From Alphaproteobacteria bacterium (GTDB lineage: Bacteria > Pseudomonadota > Alphaproteobacteria > MPNO01 > UBA2964): a stretch of 42,755 bases of DNA. Position 1 is the first letter of the stretch. Each line of letters begins with the position of its first letter. A model generated the notes under the pieces. That model made no database searches and was not told the origin of the DNA. It saw only the letters and a list, made by a program, of their open reading frames with translations. Shown here piece by piece: positions 1 through 8,327 of the stretch. The translations under genes and the position numbers were made by a program. The stretch is taken from positions 1-42,755 of the forward strand of contig WHUE01000027.1 of assembly GCA_009377375.1 (NCBI GenBank), in the 5' to 3' direction.

Positions 1-590
1 CGCAGAGCGTCGAGAACTGGGCCATGGCGGTGCCGGGGCTGAAGGTGGTGGCCCCGAGTACCCCTGCCGACGTGAAGGGCATGCTCGCCGCCGCGGTGCG
101 CGATCCCGACCCGGTCATCTTCTTCGAGCACAAGTCGCTCTACGCCACGAAGGGCGAGGTGCCGGACGGCGAGCATGTCGAGCCGCTGGGCAGGGCGAAG
201 GTGCTGCGGCAGGGCGACGACTGCACCATCCTCGCGCTCGCGCTGATGGTGCCGCGCGCGATGGAGGCGGCGAGCGCGCTGGCGGCCGAGCACGGCATCG
301 AGGCCACGGTGGTCGATGTCCGTTCGCTGGTGCCGCTGGACACGCAGACCATCCTGGCTGAGTCCGCCCGCACCGGGCGCGTGTTCACGGTCGAGGAGAA
401 CCCCCGCCTCTGCGGCTGGGGGGCCGAGGTCGCATCCATCGTGGGCGAGGAGGCGTTCTGGGACCTGGACGCGCCGATCGTCCGCATCACCACCCCGCAT
501 ATCCCGCTGCCCTCCGCCGACGCGCTGGAGGACGCCACCATCCCCTCGGCGGCGCGCGTCGCTGATACGGTGCGGAAATCGCTGGGCTAG
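1..590 (+). CDS. 2-oxoacid dehydrogenase E1 component, beta subunit (5' end outside the window)
   Basis: The reading frame is open from base 3 and enters the window in mid-gene, so the N-terminal half is missing. The visible 195 residues are the end of the pyrimidine-binding domain plus the transketolase C-terminal domain: PGLKVVAPSTPADVKG, FFEHKSLY, VDVRSLVPLDT and FTVEENPRLCGWGAEVA are the usual blocks of E1 beta chains of pyruvate, acetoin or branched-chain 2-oxoacid dehydrogenases. With E1 alpha it carries out thiamine-diphosphate-dependent decarboxylation and reductive acylation of the E2 lipoyl group. The E2 gene follows 154 bases downstream. The reductase at 1989 favours a branched-chain keto acid complex, but the substrate class cannot be fixed from this fragment. 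Confidence 0.93.
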   Translation, partial: QSVENWAMAVPGLKVVAPSTPADVKGMLAAAVRDPDPVIFFEHKSLYATKGEVPDGEHVEPLGRAKVLRQGDDCTILALALMVPRAMEAASALAAEHGIEATVVDVRSLVPLDTQTILAESARTGRVFTVEENPRLCGWGAEVASIVGEEAFWDLDAPIVRITTPHIPLPSADALEDATIPSAARVADTVRKSLG

Positions 591-624
591 TCATGAGCGC
601 GCGGAACCGGCCCCCCCGCCCCAA

Positions 625-700
625 CCCTCCCCCACAAGGGGGGAGGGGATTATTGCGCGGTGGGGCCGCCTTTGCCTCCCTCCCCCTCGATGGGGGAGGG
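625..700. repeat. Pair of G/C palindromes between the E1 beta and E2 genes
   Basis: Two hairpins share the same arms. The first is CCCTCCCCC (625-633), loop ACAA, then a G-run arm with GGGGGAGGGG ending at 648. The second is CCCTCCCCC (678-686), a five-base loop, then GGGGGAGGG (692-700). A decayed relative occurs at 25798-25829. The shape and repetition fit the dispersed intergenic palindromes of alphaproteobacteria. Lying inside a transcription unit, they could form stable mRNA hairpins that affect the E1/E2 expression ratio; that role is inferred. Confidence 0.75.
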
Positions 701-744
701 CCGGGGAGGGGGTGGAGCCGCCGGCACGCCCTCGGGAGTCCGTC

Positions 745-1956
745 ATGGACGTGATCATGCCCCAGCTCGGCGAGACGGTGGCCGAAGGCACCGTCACCGT
801 CTGGCACAAGAAGCCCGGCGAGTCGGTCGCCGCCGGCGAGCTGCTGTTCGAGGTCTCCACCGACAAGGTCGATACAGAGGTGCCGGCGCCCGCGAGCGGC
901 GTGCTGACCGAGGTGCTGGTGCCGGAGGGCGAGACCGTGGCGGTCGGCACGCGGCTCGGCGTCATCGCCGGTTCCGGCGACGCGCCGCCCGCACCGGCGG
1001 AAAACAACGCGGGGGTGGCGCCGCCCCCCGCGCCCGCGACGCGAACAGCGCCGGGCGCACGTAACCGCCGCAACCGGGACGCGCGCGGCCGGCCGCTGTC
1101 GCCTGTCGTCCGCCGGCTGATCGGGGAGCACGGCATCGAGATCGAGAGCGTCGAGGGCACGGGCGTCGGCGGCCGGCCGACGAAAAACGACGTGCGGGCC
1201 TTTCTGGATGCCGGCGCGGAGAGGCTGCCCGCGCCGCGCGACGGCCGCATGATAATCCCCTTCTCGAAGCTGCGCCGGCTGACGGCGGACCGCATGGTGC
1301 GGTCGCTGGCGACCAGCCCGCACGTGTTCCAGGGCGTCGAGGTGGCGTTTCACCGCGTGGACGCCGCCCGCCGGGCGCATGGCGACGCATGGAAGGCCCG
1401 CGAAGGAAGCTCGCTGACCTATCTGCCGTTCATCGCCCATGCGCTCTGCGCGGCGCTGGCGGAATACCCGCATCTGAACGCCAGCGTCGAGGGCGAGAGC
1501 CTCGTGGTGCACGGGCGCATCAATCTCGGCGTTGCCGTCGATCTCGGCCCTGACGGGCTGACCGTGCCGGTGATCAAGGACGCGGACCGGCTGTCGGTTG
1601 CGGCGCTCGCCCGCGCCGTCGCCGATCTGGCGTCCCGCGCGCGGGCGCGAACGCTGAAGCCGGACGACCTGACCGAAGGGACGTATACGATCTCCAATTC
1701 CGGCGCGTTCGGCACGCTGTTCACCGCCCCGATCATCAACCAGCCGCAGGTGGCGATCCTGTCCACCGACGGCATCGCCAGGCGCCCCGTAGCGGTCGAG
1801 ACGGCGGAGGGCGAGGAAGCCGTCGTCATCCGCCCCGTCGGTATCCTGGCGCAGTCCTTCGATCACCGGGCGGTGGACGGCGCGTACTCCGCGGCGTTCC
1901 TGCGCCGGCTGAAGCAGATCATCGAAACGAGCGACTGGGCGGCCGCACTCGGCTGA
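745..1956 (+). CDS. 2-oxoacid dehydrogenase E2 component (lipoyl acyltransferase)
   Basis: A 403-residue dihydrolipoamide acyltransferase, core of the complex fed by the E1 gene upstream. Residues 1-75 are a lipoyl domain with the lipoylation lysine K41 in STDKVDTEV. An Ala/Pro-rich linker follows, then a peripheral subunit-binding domain (about 113-150: RPLSPVVRRLIGEHGI, GVGGRPTKNDV) and the catalytic domain, which ends with the active-site motif DHRAVDG (H374, D378). One lipoyl domain and the short linker suit branched-chain or acetoin-type E2. The start at 745 begins the lipoyl domain exactly (MDVIMPQLGET); the frame is open further upstream, but that part reads through the palindromes and is not protein-like. 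No E3 gene is in view. Confidence 0.95.
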   Translation: MDVIMPQLGETVAEGTVTVWHKKPGESVAAGELLFEVSTDKVDTEVPAPASGVLTEVLVPEGETVAVGTRLGVIAGSGDAPPAPAENNAGVAPPPAPATRTAPGARNRRNRDARGRPLSPVVRRLIGEHGIEIESVEGTGVGGRPTKNDVRAFLDAGAERLPAPRDGRMIIPFSKLRRLTADRMVRSLATSPHVFQGVEVAFHRVDAARRAHGDAWKAREGSSLTYLPFIAHALCAALAEYPHLNASVEGESLVVHGRINLGVAVDLGPDGLTVPVIKDADRLSVAALARAVADLASRARARTLKPDDLTEGTYTISNSGAFGTLFTAPIINQPQVAILSTDGIARRPVAVETAEGEEAVVIRPVGILAQSFDHRAVDGAYSAAFLRRLKQIIETSDWAAALG

Positions 1957-1988
1957 GCGGCTCGAAAATACGGGAAAGGTGGAGAGTA

Positions 1989-2924
1989 ATGGTCGATCTG
2001 ACGCAACACACCATAGGCTGGGCCGGCGCCGGGCGGATGGGCTACGCCATGGCGGAACGGCTGCTGAAGGCGGGCTGCGCGGTCACGGTCTACAACCGCA
2101 CCCGCGCCAAGGCCGAGCCGCTGACCGCGCTGGGCGCGACGGTGGTGGACACGCCGGCCATGCTGACCGATTGCGACATCGTCTTCACCATGCTGGCCGG
2201 GCCGGAGGATTTCGTGAACATCGCGACCGGCGAGGACGGCATTCTTTCCGTGCCGGGTCACAAGCCGAAGATTCTGATCGACTGCACCACGGTGTCGGCG
2301 GAGGCGTCCTCCACCGTGCGCGCGGCGGGCGAGATGGTCGGGACGAAGATGCTGGCCGCGCCGGTCAGCGGCAACGCCAAATGCGTGAAGGCGGGCAAGC
2401 TGACCATCGTCGCCTCCGGCCCCCGGTCCGCCTATGACGAGGCGCTGCCATATCTGGAGGCGCTGGGAAGCGGCGTGTCCTATGTCGGCGAGGGCGAGCT
2501 CTCGCGCATCGTCAAGATCTGCCACAACGTGTTCCTCGGCGTCGTCACCCAGTCGCTGGCCGAAGTGATCGTTCTGGCCGAGAAGAACGGCGTGCCGCGC
2601 CACGCCTTCATGGACTTCATGAACAAGTCGGTCATGGGCTCGGTGTTCTCGCACTACAAGACGCCGGCGATCGTGAATCTCGACATGCACGTCACCTTCA
2701 CCCCGGCGCTGCTGCGCAAGGACATGGATCTCGGGCTCGCCGCCGGCCGCGCGCTGGGCGTGCCGATGCCGGTCGCCGCGGCGACGCGCGAACTGGTGCA
2801 GGCGATGATCGGCAACGGCTACGGCGATGTCGATTTCTCGGCCCTGCTGCTGCAGGAGGCGAAGGCGGCGGGCATGGCGCTGGAGCCCGAGAACGTCTCC
2901 GTCACCGACGGCCTGGCAAGCTGA
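1989..2924 (+). CDS. NAD(P)-dependent beta-hydroxyacid dehydrogenase (3-hydroxyisobutyrate dehydrogenase family)
   Basis: A 311-residue cytoplasmic oxidoreductase. The N-terminal Rossmann fold carries GAGRMG at residues 13-18 and YNRTRAKAE after the second strand. The family substrate block appears as [13 protein letters not shown], and the catalytic lysine and asparagine as K176 and N180 in KICHN. Known members oxidise 3-hydroxyisobutyrate, or interconvert tartronate semialdehyde and glycerate. A GGAGAG ribosome site precedes the start, 32 bases after the E2 stop, so it probably belongs to the same unit. With the E1/E2 genes this points to valine-type branched-chain degradation, but the exact substrate is inferred from context only. 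Confidence 0.88.
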   Translation: MVDLTQHTIGWAGAGRMGYAMAERLLKAGCAVTVYNRTRAKAEPLTALGATVVDTPAMLTDCDIVFTMLAGPEDFVNIATGEDGILSVPGHKPKILIDCTTVSAEASSTVRAAGEMVGTKMLAAPVSGNAKCVKAGKLTIVASGPRSAYDEALPYLEALGSGVSYVGEGELSRIVKICHNVFLGVVTQSLAEVIVLAEKNGVPRHAFMDFMNKSVMGSVFSHYKTPAIVNLDMHVTFTPALLRKDMDLGLAAGRALGVPMPVAAATRELVQAMIGNGYGDVDFSALLLQEAKAAGMALEPENVSVTDGLAS

Positions 2925-2965
2925 CTCCGGCGCAGGCGTGAAGACTGGAGGGAAAAAGCCCCCTG

Positions 2966-2994
2966 TTGGCGCGGGCCCCGACACGTCCTATCTT
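2966..2994 (+). promoter_or_regulatory. Probable sigma70-type promoter for msrA
   Basis: TTGGCG (2966-2971), a 17-base spacer and TATCTT (2989-2994), ending 36 bases before the msrA start. The -10 hexamer is the same as in the promoter of the transposon at 38842-38870. Confidence 0.5.
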
Positions 2995-3030
2995 CCAGTC
3001 AGGACGCACCCAGGCACCGGAGACACCGCC

Positions 3031-3684
3031 ATGTGGTTCACATCGCCGAAGAAGCTGGAGATACCGACGCCGGAGAACGCGCTGCCCGGGCGCGACGGCG
3101 AGATGCCTGTGGCCGGGCCGCACTTCGTCAACGGCAATCCGATCAAGCCGCCCTTTCCGGAAGGCATAGAGCGCGCTCAGTTCGCCCTCGGCTGCTTCTG
3201 GGGCGCCGAGCGGCTGTTCTGGCAGGCGCCGGGCGTCTTTTCCACCGCCGTCGGCTATGCCGGCGGCCATACGAAGAATCCCGGCTATGAGGAGGTCTGC
3301 TCCGGCAGGACCGGTCATACCGAGGTCGTGCACGTCGCCTACGATCCGCGGAAGATTTCCTACGCCGCGCTGCTCAAGCTGTTCTGGGAAGGCCACGACC
3401 CGACCCAGGGGATGCGCCAGGGCAACGATGTCGGCACCCAGTATCGCTCCGCCATCTACTGCTACACCCCGGAACAGAGGGCGCAGGCCGAGGCCTCGAA
3501 GGACGCCTACGAGGCCGCGCTGGTCCGGATCGGCTATCAGGGCATCACCACCGAAATCCGGGATGCGCCGGAGTTCTACTACGCCGAGGACTACCACCAG
3601 CAGTATCTGGCGAAGAACCCCGGCGGCTATTGCGGCCTCGGCGGCACCGGCGTGAGCTGCCCGGCCGTCGCGGCGGCGGAGTAG
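3031..3684 (+). CDS. msrA: Peptide-methionine (S)-S-oxide reductase
   Basis: A 217-residue MsrA, which repairs the S epimer of methionine sulfoxide in proteins. The catalytic cysteine is C55 in the family signature GCFWGAE. Two resolving cysteines sit in the C-terminal tail (C201 in GGYCGLGG and C210 in VSCPA), the three-cysteine, thioredoxin-recycled layout of the E. coli enzyme. [20 protein letters not shown] and EDYHQQYL are also typical. The roughly 40-residue N-terminal extension before the catalytic motif is a common feature of this form. No MsrB is fused or adjacent. A promoter is proposed just upstream, so it is likely expressed on its own. Confidence 0.96.
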   Translation: MWFTSPKKLEIPTPENALPGRDGEMPVAGPHFVNGNPIKPPFPEGIERAQFALGCFWGAERLFWQAPGVFSTAVGYAGGHTKNPGYEEVCSGRTGHTEVVHVAYDPRKISYAALLKLFWEGHDPTQGMRQGNDVGTQYRSAIYCYTPEQRAQAEASKDAYEAALVRIGYQGITTEIRDAPEFYYAEDYHQQYLAKNPGGYCGLGGTGVSCPAVAAAE

Positions 3685-3697
3685 GGGCGGCTCCCGC

Positions 3698-4441
3698 CTA
3701 CCCCACGACCGCCTTGTAGATCAGCCGGCATTCCATCGCCACGACGAAGGCGAGGATGATCCGGTTGAACAGCTTCGGGCTGATCTTCTTCGTCGTGCGC
3801 ATGCCCAGCTCGACGAAGATCACGGTCGGGACCGCGGCGATGATGCCGTGCAGCAGCCGCGTCCGGTCCATCAGCCCGGCGCCGGTGACGCCGATCAGGT
3901 GCACCCCGGCGATCACCAGGAACATGATCGAGGCGCCGAAGACGAAGGCCTCTCCGGTCAGGCGGAAGGAGTGCATCCAGACCGCGACCGGTGGCCCTGC
4001 GATGCCGGTGGCGCCTTGGCTGATGCCGCCGAGCAGGGCGAACACGGGCGAGCCGTACTTCGCCGCCTTGCCCTCCAGCCGCCAGCCGGGACGGAGCCAG
4101 ACATTGATCAGATAGAGCCCGACCCATGTCGCCATCAGCGTGACCAGCATGCGCTCGGTCAGCAGCACCAGGACGGCCGTGCCGAGCACCGTGCCGCAGG
4201 CCGCCACGGCCAGCGACAGCTTCAGCCCCGGAATGTGCCGGAACAGCCGGCGGTAGCCCCAGACGATCCAGACGTTGGAGACGAAGACCGGAATGGTCAT
4301 GGTCACGATCGCCTGTTCCATGCCGATGAAGGCGCCGACGGTGGGGATGGCGATCAGCGGCAGCCCGATGCCCGTCAGCCCCTTGGCGAAGGAGCCGACG
4401 ACGATGGCGGCAAGGATGATGGCGAGGGCGGTGAAATCCAT
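3698..4441 (-). CDS. TauE/SafE (DUF81) family inner-membrane transporter
   Basis: A 247-residue, strongly hydrophobic protein with about seven membrane spans. The two TauE half-repeats are visible: SFAKGLTGIGLPLIA near the N-terminus and GGISQGATGIAGPPVAVW in the second half. Members are thought to export sulfite, sulfoacetate or related organosulfur anions; the substrate here is unknown. The start at 4441 (MDFTALAII) was chosen because the longer frame adds a proline-rich stretch unlike a membrane N-terminus. It follows the glutathione transferase gene by 37 bases on the same strand, so the two are probably co-transcribed. It converges with msrA, whose stop is 13 bases away. Confidence 0.88.
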   Translation of the reverse strand: MDFTALAIILAAIVVGSFAKGLTGIGLPLIAIPTVGAFIGMEQAIVTMTIPVFVSNVWIVWGYRRLFRHIPGLKLSLAVAACGTVLGTAVLVLLTERMLVTLMATWVGLYLINVWLRPGWRLEGKAAKYGSPVFALLGGISQGATGIAGPPVAVWMHSFRLTGEAFVFGASIMFLVIAGVHLIGVTGAGLMDRTRLLHGIIAAVPTVIFVELGMRTTKKISPKLFNRIILAFVVAMECRLIYKAVVG

Positions 4442-4478
4442 GAAGCTGCAGCCGGTGACAAAAGGGCAGGGCGGCCGG

Positions 4479-5111
4479 TCAGGCCCCGGCGCTGGGCCGG
4501 GCGGAGATCGCTGCATGCCAGCGGATCATCTCGGTGCAGCCCGCCGGAATGCCGAGGCCGCAGGTCTCGGCGAAATCCACGGCGCAGAGCGTGGTGATGT
4601 CGGCGACGGAGAAGGCGTCGCCGGCAACGAACTCGCGTCCCTTCATGTGGAACTCGAACTTCTCGTAGAACGAGGCGACGCGATGCCGGCCGCGCTCGGT
4701 CAGGGCCGGAATCTGCTCGATCGGTGCGGCTGCTCCGGCCAGCGCCCGGCCGGCGAAGGACCGCTTGGCGTTGCGGAAATATTCCGACACCGCATGCATC
4801 CCCTCCCACTCGGCCAGCCGCTCCCACATGTCGACCAGCGCGGCCTCCTTGGGCGTGCGGCCCAGCAGTGGCGGTTCCGGATGGAGCGCCTCGAAATAGC
4901 GGCAGATCGCCATCGCCTCGCCGATGCAGGTGCCGTCGTCCAGCTCCAGCAGCGGCACGCGACGATGAGGGAACTTCTTCAGGAAGTCCGGGTTCAGGAT
5001 CGGCTTGCCCGGCACGCCGACATCCTCCACCGGCACCGTCAGCCCCTTTTCTGCAAGATAGATGCGTACCCGGCGCGGGTTGGGCGCAAACTCCCAGCTG
5101 TACAACTTCAT
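4479..5111 (-). CDS. Glutathione S-transferase family protein
   Basis: A 210-residue cytosolic protein. The N-terminal thioredoxin-like domain starts MKLYSWEFAPNPRRVRIYL, has the cis-proline in RRVPLLEL, and the glutathione gamma-glutamyl contact region in GEAMAICRYFEAL. An all-helical C-terminal domain follows, with the usual Asp in the FSVADITTL N-capping box. Such enzymes conjugate or reduce electrophiles with glutathione; bacterial relatives assist in detoxification or ring-compound catabolism. The start at 5111 is the first that matches the family N-terminus. It leads the two-gene minus-strand unit with the TauE-type transporter and is divergent from the flavoprotein gene at 5325. Confidence 0.92.
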   Translation of the reverse strand: MKLYSWEFAPNPRRVRIYLAEKGLTVPVEDVGVPGKPILNPDFLKKFPHRRVPLLELDDGTCIGEAMAICRYFEALHPEPPLLGRTPKEAALVDMWERLAEWEGMHAVSEYFRNAKRSFAGRALAGAAAPIEQIPALTERGRHRVASFYEKFEFHMKGREFVAGDAFSVADITTLCAVDFAETCGLGIPAGCTEMIRWHAAISARPSAGA

Positions 5112-5324
5112 GAGACCCCCGGCGGCGCGAAAGCAGGCGGGATTTGACCACGCCGGGGGAGTCCGCACAACCGGGCGCGGCCGAAACGCGTTTCGTACGG
5201 CTCTCTCTCCGGACCCGATCCCGAAGGCGGGACCGCGCCGGCTGTATCGACGGCATGAATCGTGCTAGCTGTCTCTCAACAAGCAGGGTGAAAACGGGGC
5301 TGAATTCTGAGGGAGGTTCTGCCG

Positions 5325-6803
5325 ATGGCCGGGGTAAAGCGCATCGAAACGGACGTCGCCATTATCGGATCGGGCGGGGCCGGCATGGCGGCCGGGATCG
5401 AGGCCCGCGACGCGGGCGCGCGGGCAATCGCGTTCGAGAAGCGCGACGAGCTCGGCGGCGCCGCGATCATCTCCGGCGGGGGCTGCCTGATCGTCGGCAC
5501 GCCGCTGCAGAAGAAGCACGGCATCGAGGACACGCCCGACCTCGCCTTCGACGACTGGATGCGCTGGGGCGGCCCCTCGGCGGACGAGGTCTGGGCCCGC
5601 TACTACATCGAGCATTCGCTGCACGGCCTCTACTTCTGGGCCGAGGGTCTCGGCGTGAAATGGGTCGACATGAAGCCGCAGGAAGGCAACAGCGTGATGC
5701 GCTGGACCCGGGCGGAGAGTAACGGGCTCGGCCTGACCACCAGGCTGATCGACGGCTTCCGGGCGCGCGGCGGCGAGATCGTGGACCGGACCGAGATCAC
5801 GGCGCTGAAGCGCGCCAACGGCCGCGTCACGGGCTTTACCGGCGCGAACGCCGAGACCGGCGAGGAGGTGGACGTGACCGCGAAGACCGTCGTCGTGTCC
5901 AGCGGCGGGTTCAACTCCAATGCCGACATGGTGCGGGAGTTCAAGCCGGAGCTCGGCAACGACCGCGTGATGGAAGGCTCCGGACGCGGCTCCACCGGCG
6001 ACGGGCACCGGTTGATCCGCGCGGTCGGCGGCTACCTCACCCACATGGACCACATCTGGTTCTACGTTTACGCCACGCCGGATTACCGCGACCCCGCCCA
6101 GCGGCGCGGCCTGGTGTTCCGCCAGGCGCTCGGCAACATCTGGGTCAACCAGCAGGGAAGGCGGTTCCACAACGAGGTGCTGTCCGGCGGCAACTCCGCC
6201 AGCCCCGCCTTGCTGGCGCAGACGCCGCGCCACGCCTGGGCGGTCTTCGACACGCCGATGACGGCGAACATGGAGATCGCGGACCCGTACTACCGCAACG
6301 GCGACACGGTGGCCCGCGACAAGGTGGAGGAGCTGCTGAACAACTCCCCCTTCATCAGGAAGGCCGATACGCTGGAAAAGCTCGCCGATCTGGCCGGGCT
6401 GGAGGACAAGGGGGCCTTCCTGGACGCCGTGAAGGCCTACAACAAGGCGTTCGACGACGGGCTGAAGGTCGAGCCCGCGTTCAACAAGCCGCTCCACGCC
6501 TCCAAGAAGTTCGATACGCCGCCCTACTACGCGATGCAGATCTTCCCGCTGGCGCGCAAGAATTTCGGCGGGGTGAAGACCGACATCCGCTGCCGCGTGC
6601 TCGACAGGCATTTCGAACCGATCGAGGGACTGTACGCGGCGGGCGAGGTCGCCGGCATGGCCGGCGGCCACATCAACGGCCGCGCCGGTCTCGAAGGCAC
6701 GATGCTCGGCCCCTCCATCTTCTCCGGCCGCGTCGCCGGCGGCTGGGCCGCGCAGGAGGCCGGATTCGGCGACGGATTCGCGGGGAAGCCGAACCGGGGG
6801 TGA
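5325..6803 (+). CDS. FAD-dependent oxidoreductase of the fumarate reductase / succinate dehydrogenase flavoprotein family
   Basis: A 492-residue flavoprotein. The dinucleotide fold is at residues 15-20 (GSGGAG), followed by an acidic end of strand two (FEKRDELGG). The C-terminal FAD-contact block reads GLYAAGEVAGMAGG, with GLEGTMLGPSIFSGRVAG after it. The middle part holds the family signature VNQQGRRFHNE of the capping domain, as in fumarate reductases, tricarballylate dehydrogenases and 3-ketosteroid dehydrogenases. The reaction is thus probably a C=C oxidation or reduction. No transmembrane or signal segment is seen. GGGAGG lies 8 bases before the start. It heads the block of Rieske oxygenase and TRAP genes and may act on the same substrate, which is an inference. 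Confidence 0.88.
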   Translation: MAGVKRIETDVAIIGSGGAGMAAGIEARDAGARAIAFEKRDELGGAAIISGGGCLIVGTPLQKKHGIEDTPDLAFDDWMRWGGPSADEVWARYYIEHSLHGLYFWAEGLGVKWVDMKPQEGNSVMRWTRAESNGLGLTTRLIDGFRARGGEIVDRTEITALKRANGRVTGFTGANAETGEEVDVTAKTVVVSSGGFNSNADMVREFKPELGNDRVMEGSGRGSTGDGHRLIRAVGGYLTHMDHIWFYVYATPDYRDPAQRRGLVFRQALGNIWVNQQGRRFHNEVLSGGNSASPALLAQTPRHAWAVFDTPMTANMEIADPYYRNGDTVARDKVEELLNNSPFIRKADTLEKLADLAGLEDKGAFLDAVKAYNKAFDDGLKVEPAFNKPLHASKKFDTPPYYAMQIFPLARKNFGGVKTDIRCRVLDRHFEPIEGLYAAGEVAGMAGGHINGRAGLEGTMLGPSIFSGRVAGGWAAQEAGFGDGFAGKPNRG

Positions 6804-6851
6804 CGGGCCGCGTCTGCGGATTTCGCCCTCCGTTCACCCGAACCGCCGCGC

Positions 6852-6880
6852 TTGTGCGGAAACCGGGCGGTTGTTAGGCT
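6852..6880 (+). promoter_or_regulatory. Possible promoter for the Rieske oxygenase and TRAP genes
   Basis: TTGTGC (6852-6857), a 17-base spacer and TAGGCT (6875-6880), about 85 bases before the oxygenase start, in the 161-base gap after the flavoprotein gene. The -10 match is only moderate. Confidence 0.35.
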
Positions 6881-6964
6881 CGATTCCAACGAGATCGTCC
6901 GCATAGCGGGCGGCCAGGAACAAGCCGGCAAAGGCCGGCGACGGGAGAAATGGGAGGCGCCGCG

Positions 6965-8269
6965 ATGGGTTCCAGCGGGTTTGCCGTATTTTCGGCCGAG
7001 GAGAACGAGCTCCTCACCCGGACCGGCCCCGGCACGCCCATGGGCCGGCTCATCCGCCGCTACTGGATTCCCGCAATCCGCGCCGACGAGGTGCCGGCGC
7101 CCGACTGTCCGCCCGTCCGCGTCCGGCTGCTGGGCGAGGACCTGATCGTCTTCCGCGACACGCGCGGCCGCGTCGGCGTGCTCGACCAGTTCTGCCCGCA
7201 CCGCCGCGCCTCGCTGTTCTTCGGCCGCAACGAGGAATGCGGGCTGCGCTGCGGCTATCACGGCTGGAAGTTCGACGTCGACGGCAACATCGTCGACATC
7301 CCCTCCGAGCCCGATTTCCAAAGCTGGAAGGTCAAGCCGACGGTCAAGGCCTACCCCGCCATCGACCGCGGCGGCATCGTGTGGACCTATATGGGCCCGC
7401 CGGACAAAAAGCCCGCCCCGCCGGAATACGAATACTGCCTGGTGGGCGACGCGCACCGCTATGTCAGCCGCCGCTGGGAGGACTGCAACTGGCTGCAAGG
7501 TCTGGAGGGCGGCATCGATCCGGTGCACGTGCCCTTCCTGCACAAGTACGAGCTGAGCTCCGATCCGCTGCACAGGGACACGGTGGGCGCGGAATACACC
7601 GGCATCGCGCACATGATGTTCGACAGCGTCGAGCGCGATTACGGCGTCAACATCGTGGCGCGGCGCGATGCCGCCGACGACAGCTACTACTGGCGCATCG
7701 GCCAGTTCCTCTACCCCTGCTTCACCATGGCGCCGCCCTACGGCGACAACGCGATGGGCTCCAACGCCTGGGTGCCGCGCGACGACGAGAGCTTCTGGCG
7801 CTGGATCGTAAGCTGTCATCCGACCCGGCCGCTGACGAACGCGGAACGCGGCATGATGTCGGAGGGCAAGGGCACCCATGTGCGTGTGGACGAAAACCTG
7901 CGCGGGCTCGCCAACCGCGACAACGACTACTTCATCGACCGCGAGGGCCAGAAGCAGGAAAAGACCTTCAACGGCATCTACACCGTCGGGCTGCAGGACA
8001 AGGCGATGCAGGAGAACCAGGGCGCTTCGCCGATCCACCGCCGCCAGGACGAGCAGCTGGTGAACAGCGACAAGTCCATCGTCATGGTCCGCAAGCGGCT
8101 GCTCGCCGCCCTGCGCGACAACGAGGAGGGGCGCGATCCGCCGGGGCTGACGCCCGCGCACCAGCGCATCCGGCCGGCGACGCTGGTGGAAAGGCGCGAC
8201 GTGCCTTTCGAGACGGTGGCGAGGCATATTCTGCACACGCGGGAGGGCGTGCCGGTGACTTCGATCTGA
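6965..8269 (+). CDS. Rieske non-heme iron oxygenase, alpha subunit (phthalate-dioxygenase type)
   Basis: A 434-residue aromatic-ring oxygenase subunit. The Rieske [2Fe-2S] ligands are C77-P-H79 and C96-G-Y-H99. The mononuclear iron motif is D185-x2-H188-x4-H193 in GGIDPVHVPFLHK, with the bridging aspartate present. The N-terminal GTPMGRLIRRYWIPA and the overall length match the phthalate 4,5-dioxygenase oxygenase group, whose members hydroxylate or demethylate aryl carboxylates. The second start at 6965 has GGGAGG seven bases upstream and was preferred to the ATG at 6950. No reductase or ferredoxin gene is in the window, so the electron donor must come from elsewhere. TAXI-TRAP uptake genes follow directly, which suggests a carboxylated substrate. 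Confidence 0.92.
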   Translation: MGSSGFAVFSAEENELLTRTGPGTPMGRLIRRYWIPAIRADEVPAPDCPPVRVRLLGEDLIVFRDTRGRVGVLDQFCPHRRASLFFGRNEECGLRCGYHGWKFDVDGNIVDIPSEPDFQSWKVKPTVKAYPAIDRGGIVWTYMGPPDKKPAPPEYEYCLVGDAHRYVSRRWEDCNWLQGLEGGIDPVHVPFLHKYELSSDPLHRDTVGAEYTGIAHMMFDSVERDYGVNIVARRDAADDSYYWRIGQFLYPCFTMAPPYGDNAMGSNAWVPRDDESFWRWIVSCHPTRPLTNAERGMMSEGKGTHVRVDENLRGLANRDNDYFIDREGQKQEKTFNGIYTVGLQDKAMQENQGASPIHRRQDEQLVNSDKSIVMVRKRLLAALRDNEEGRDPPGLTPAHQRIRPATLVERRDVPFETVARHILHTREGVPVTSI

Positions 8270-8327
8270 CAGGATTTCAACTGCCGGGAAATATCGCCCG
8301 GCCGCTTTTCGTAAGGGAGGATAAGCG

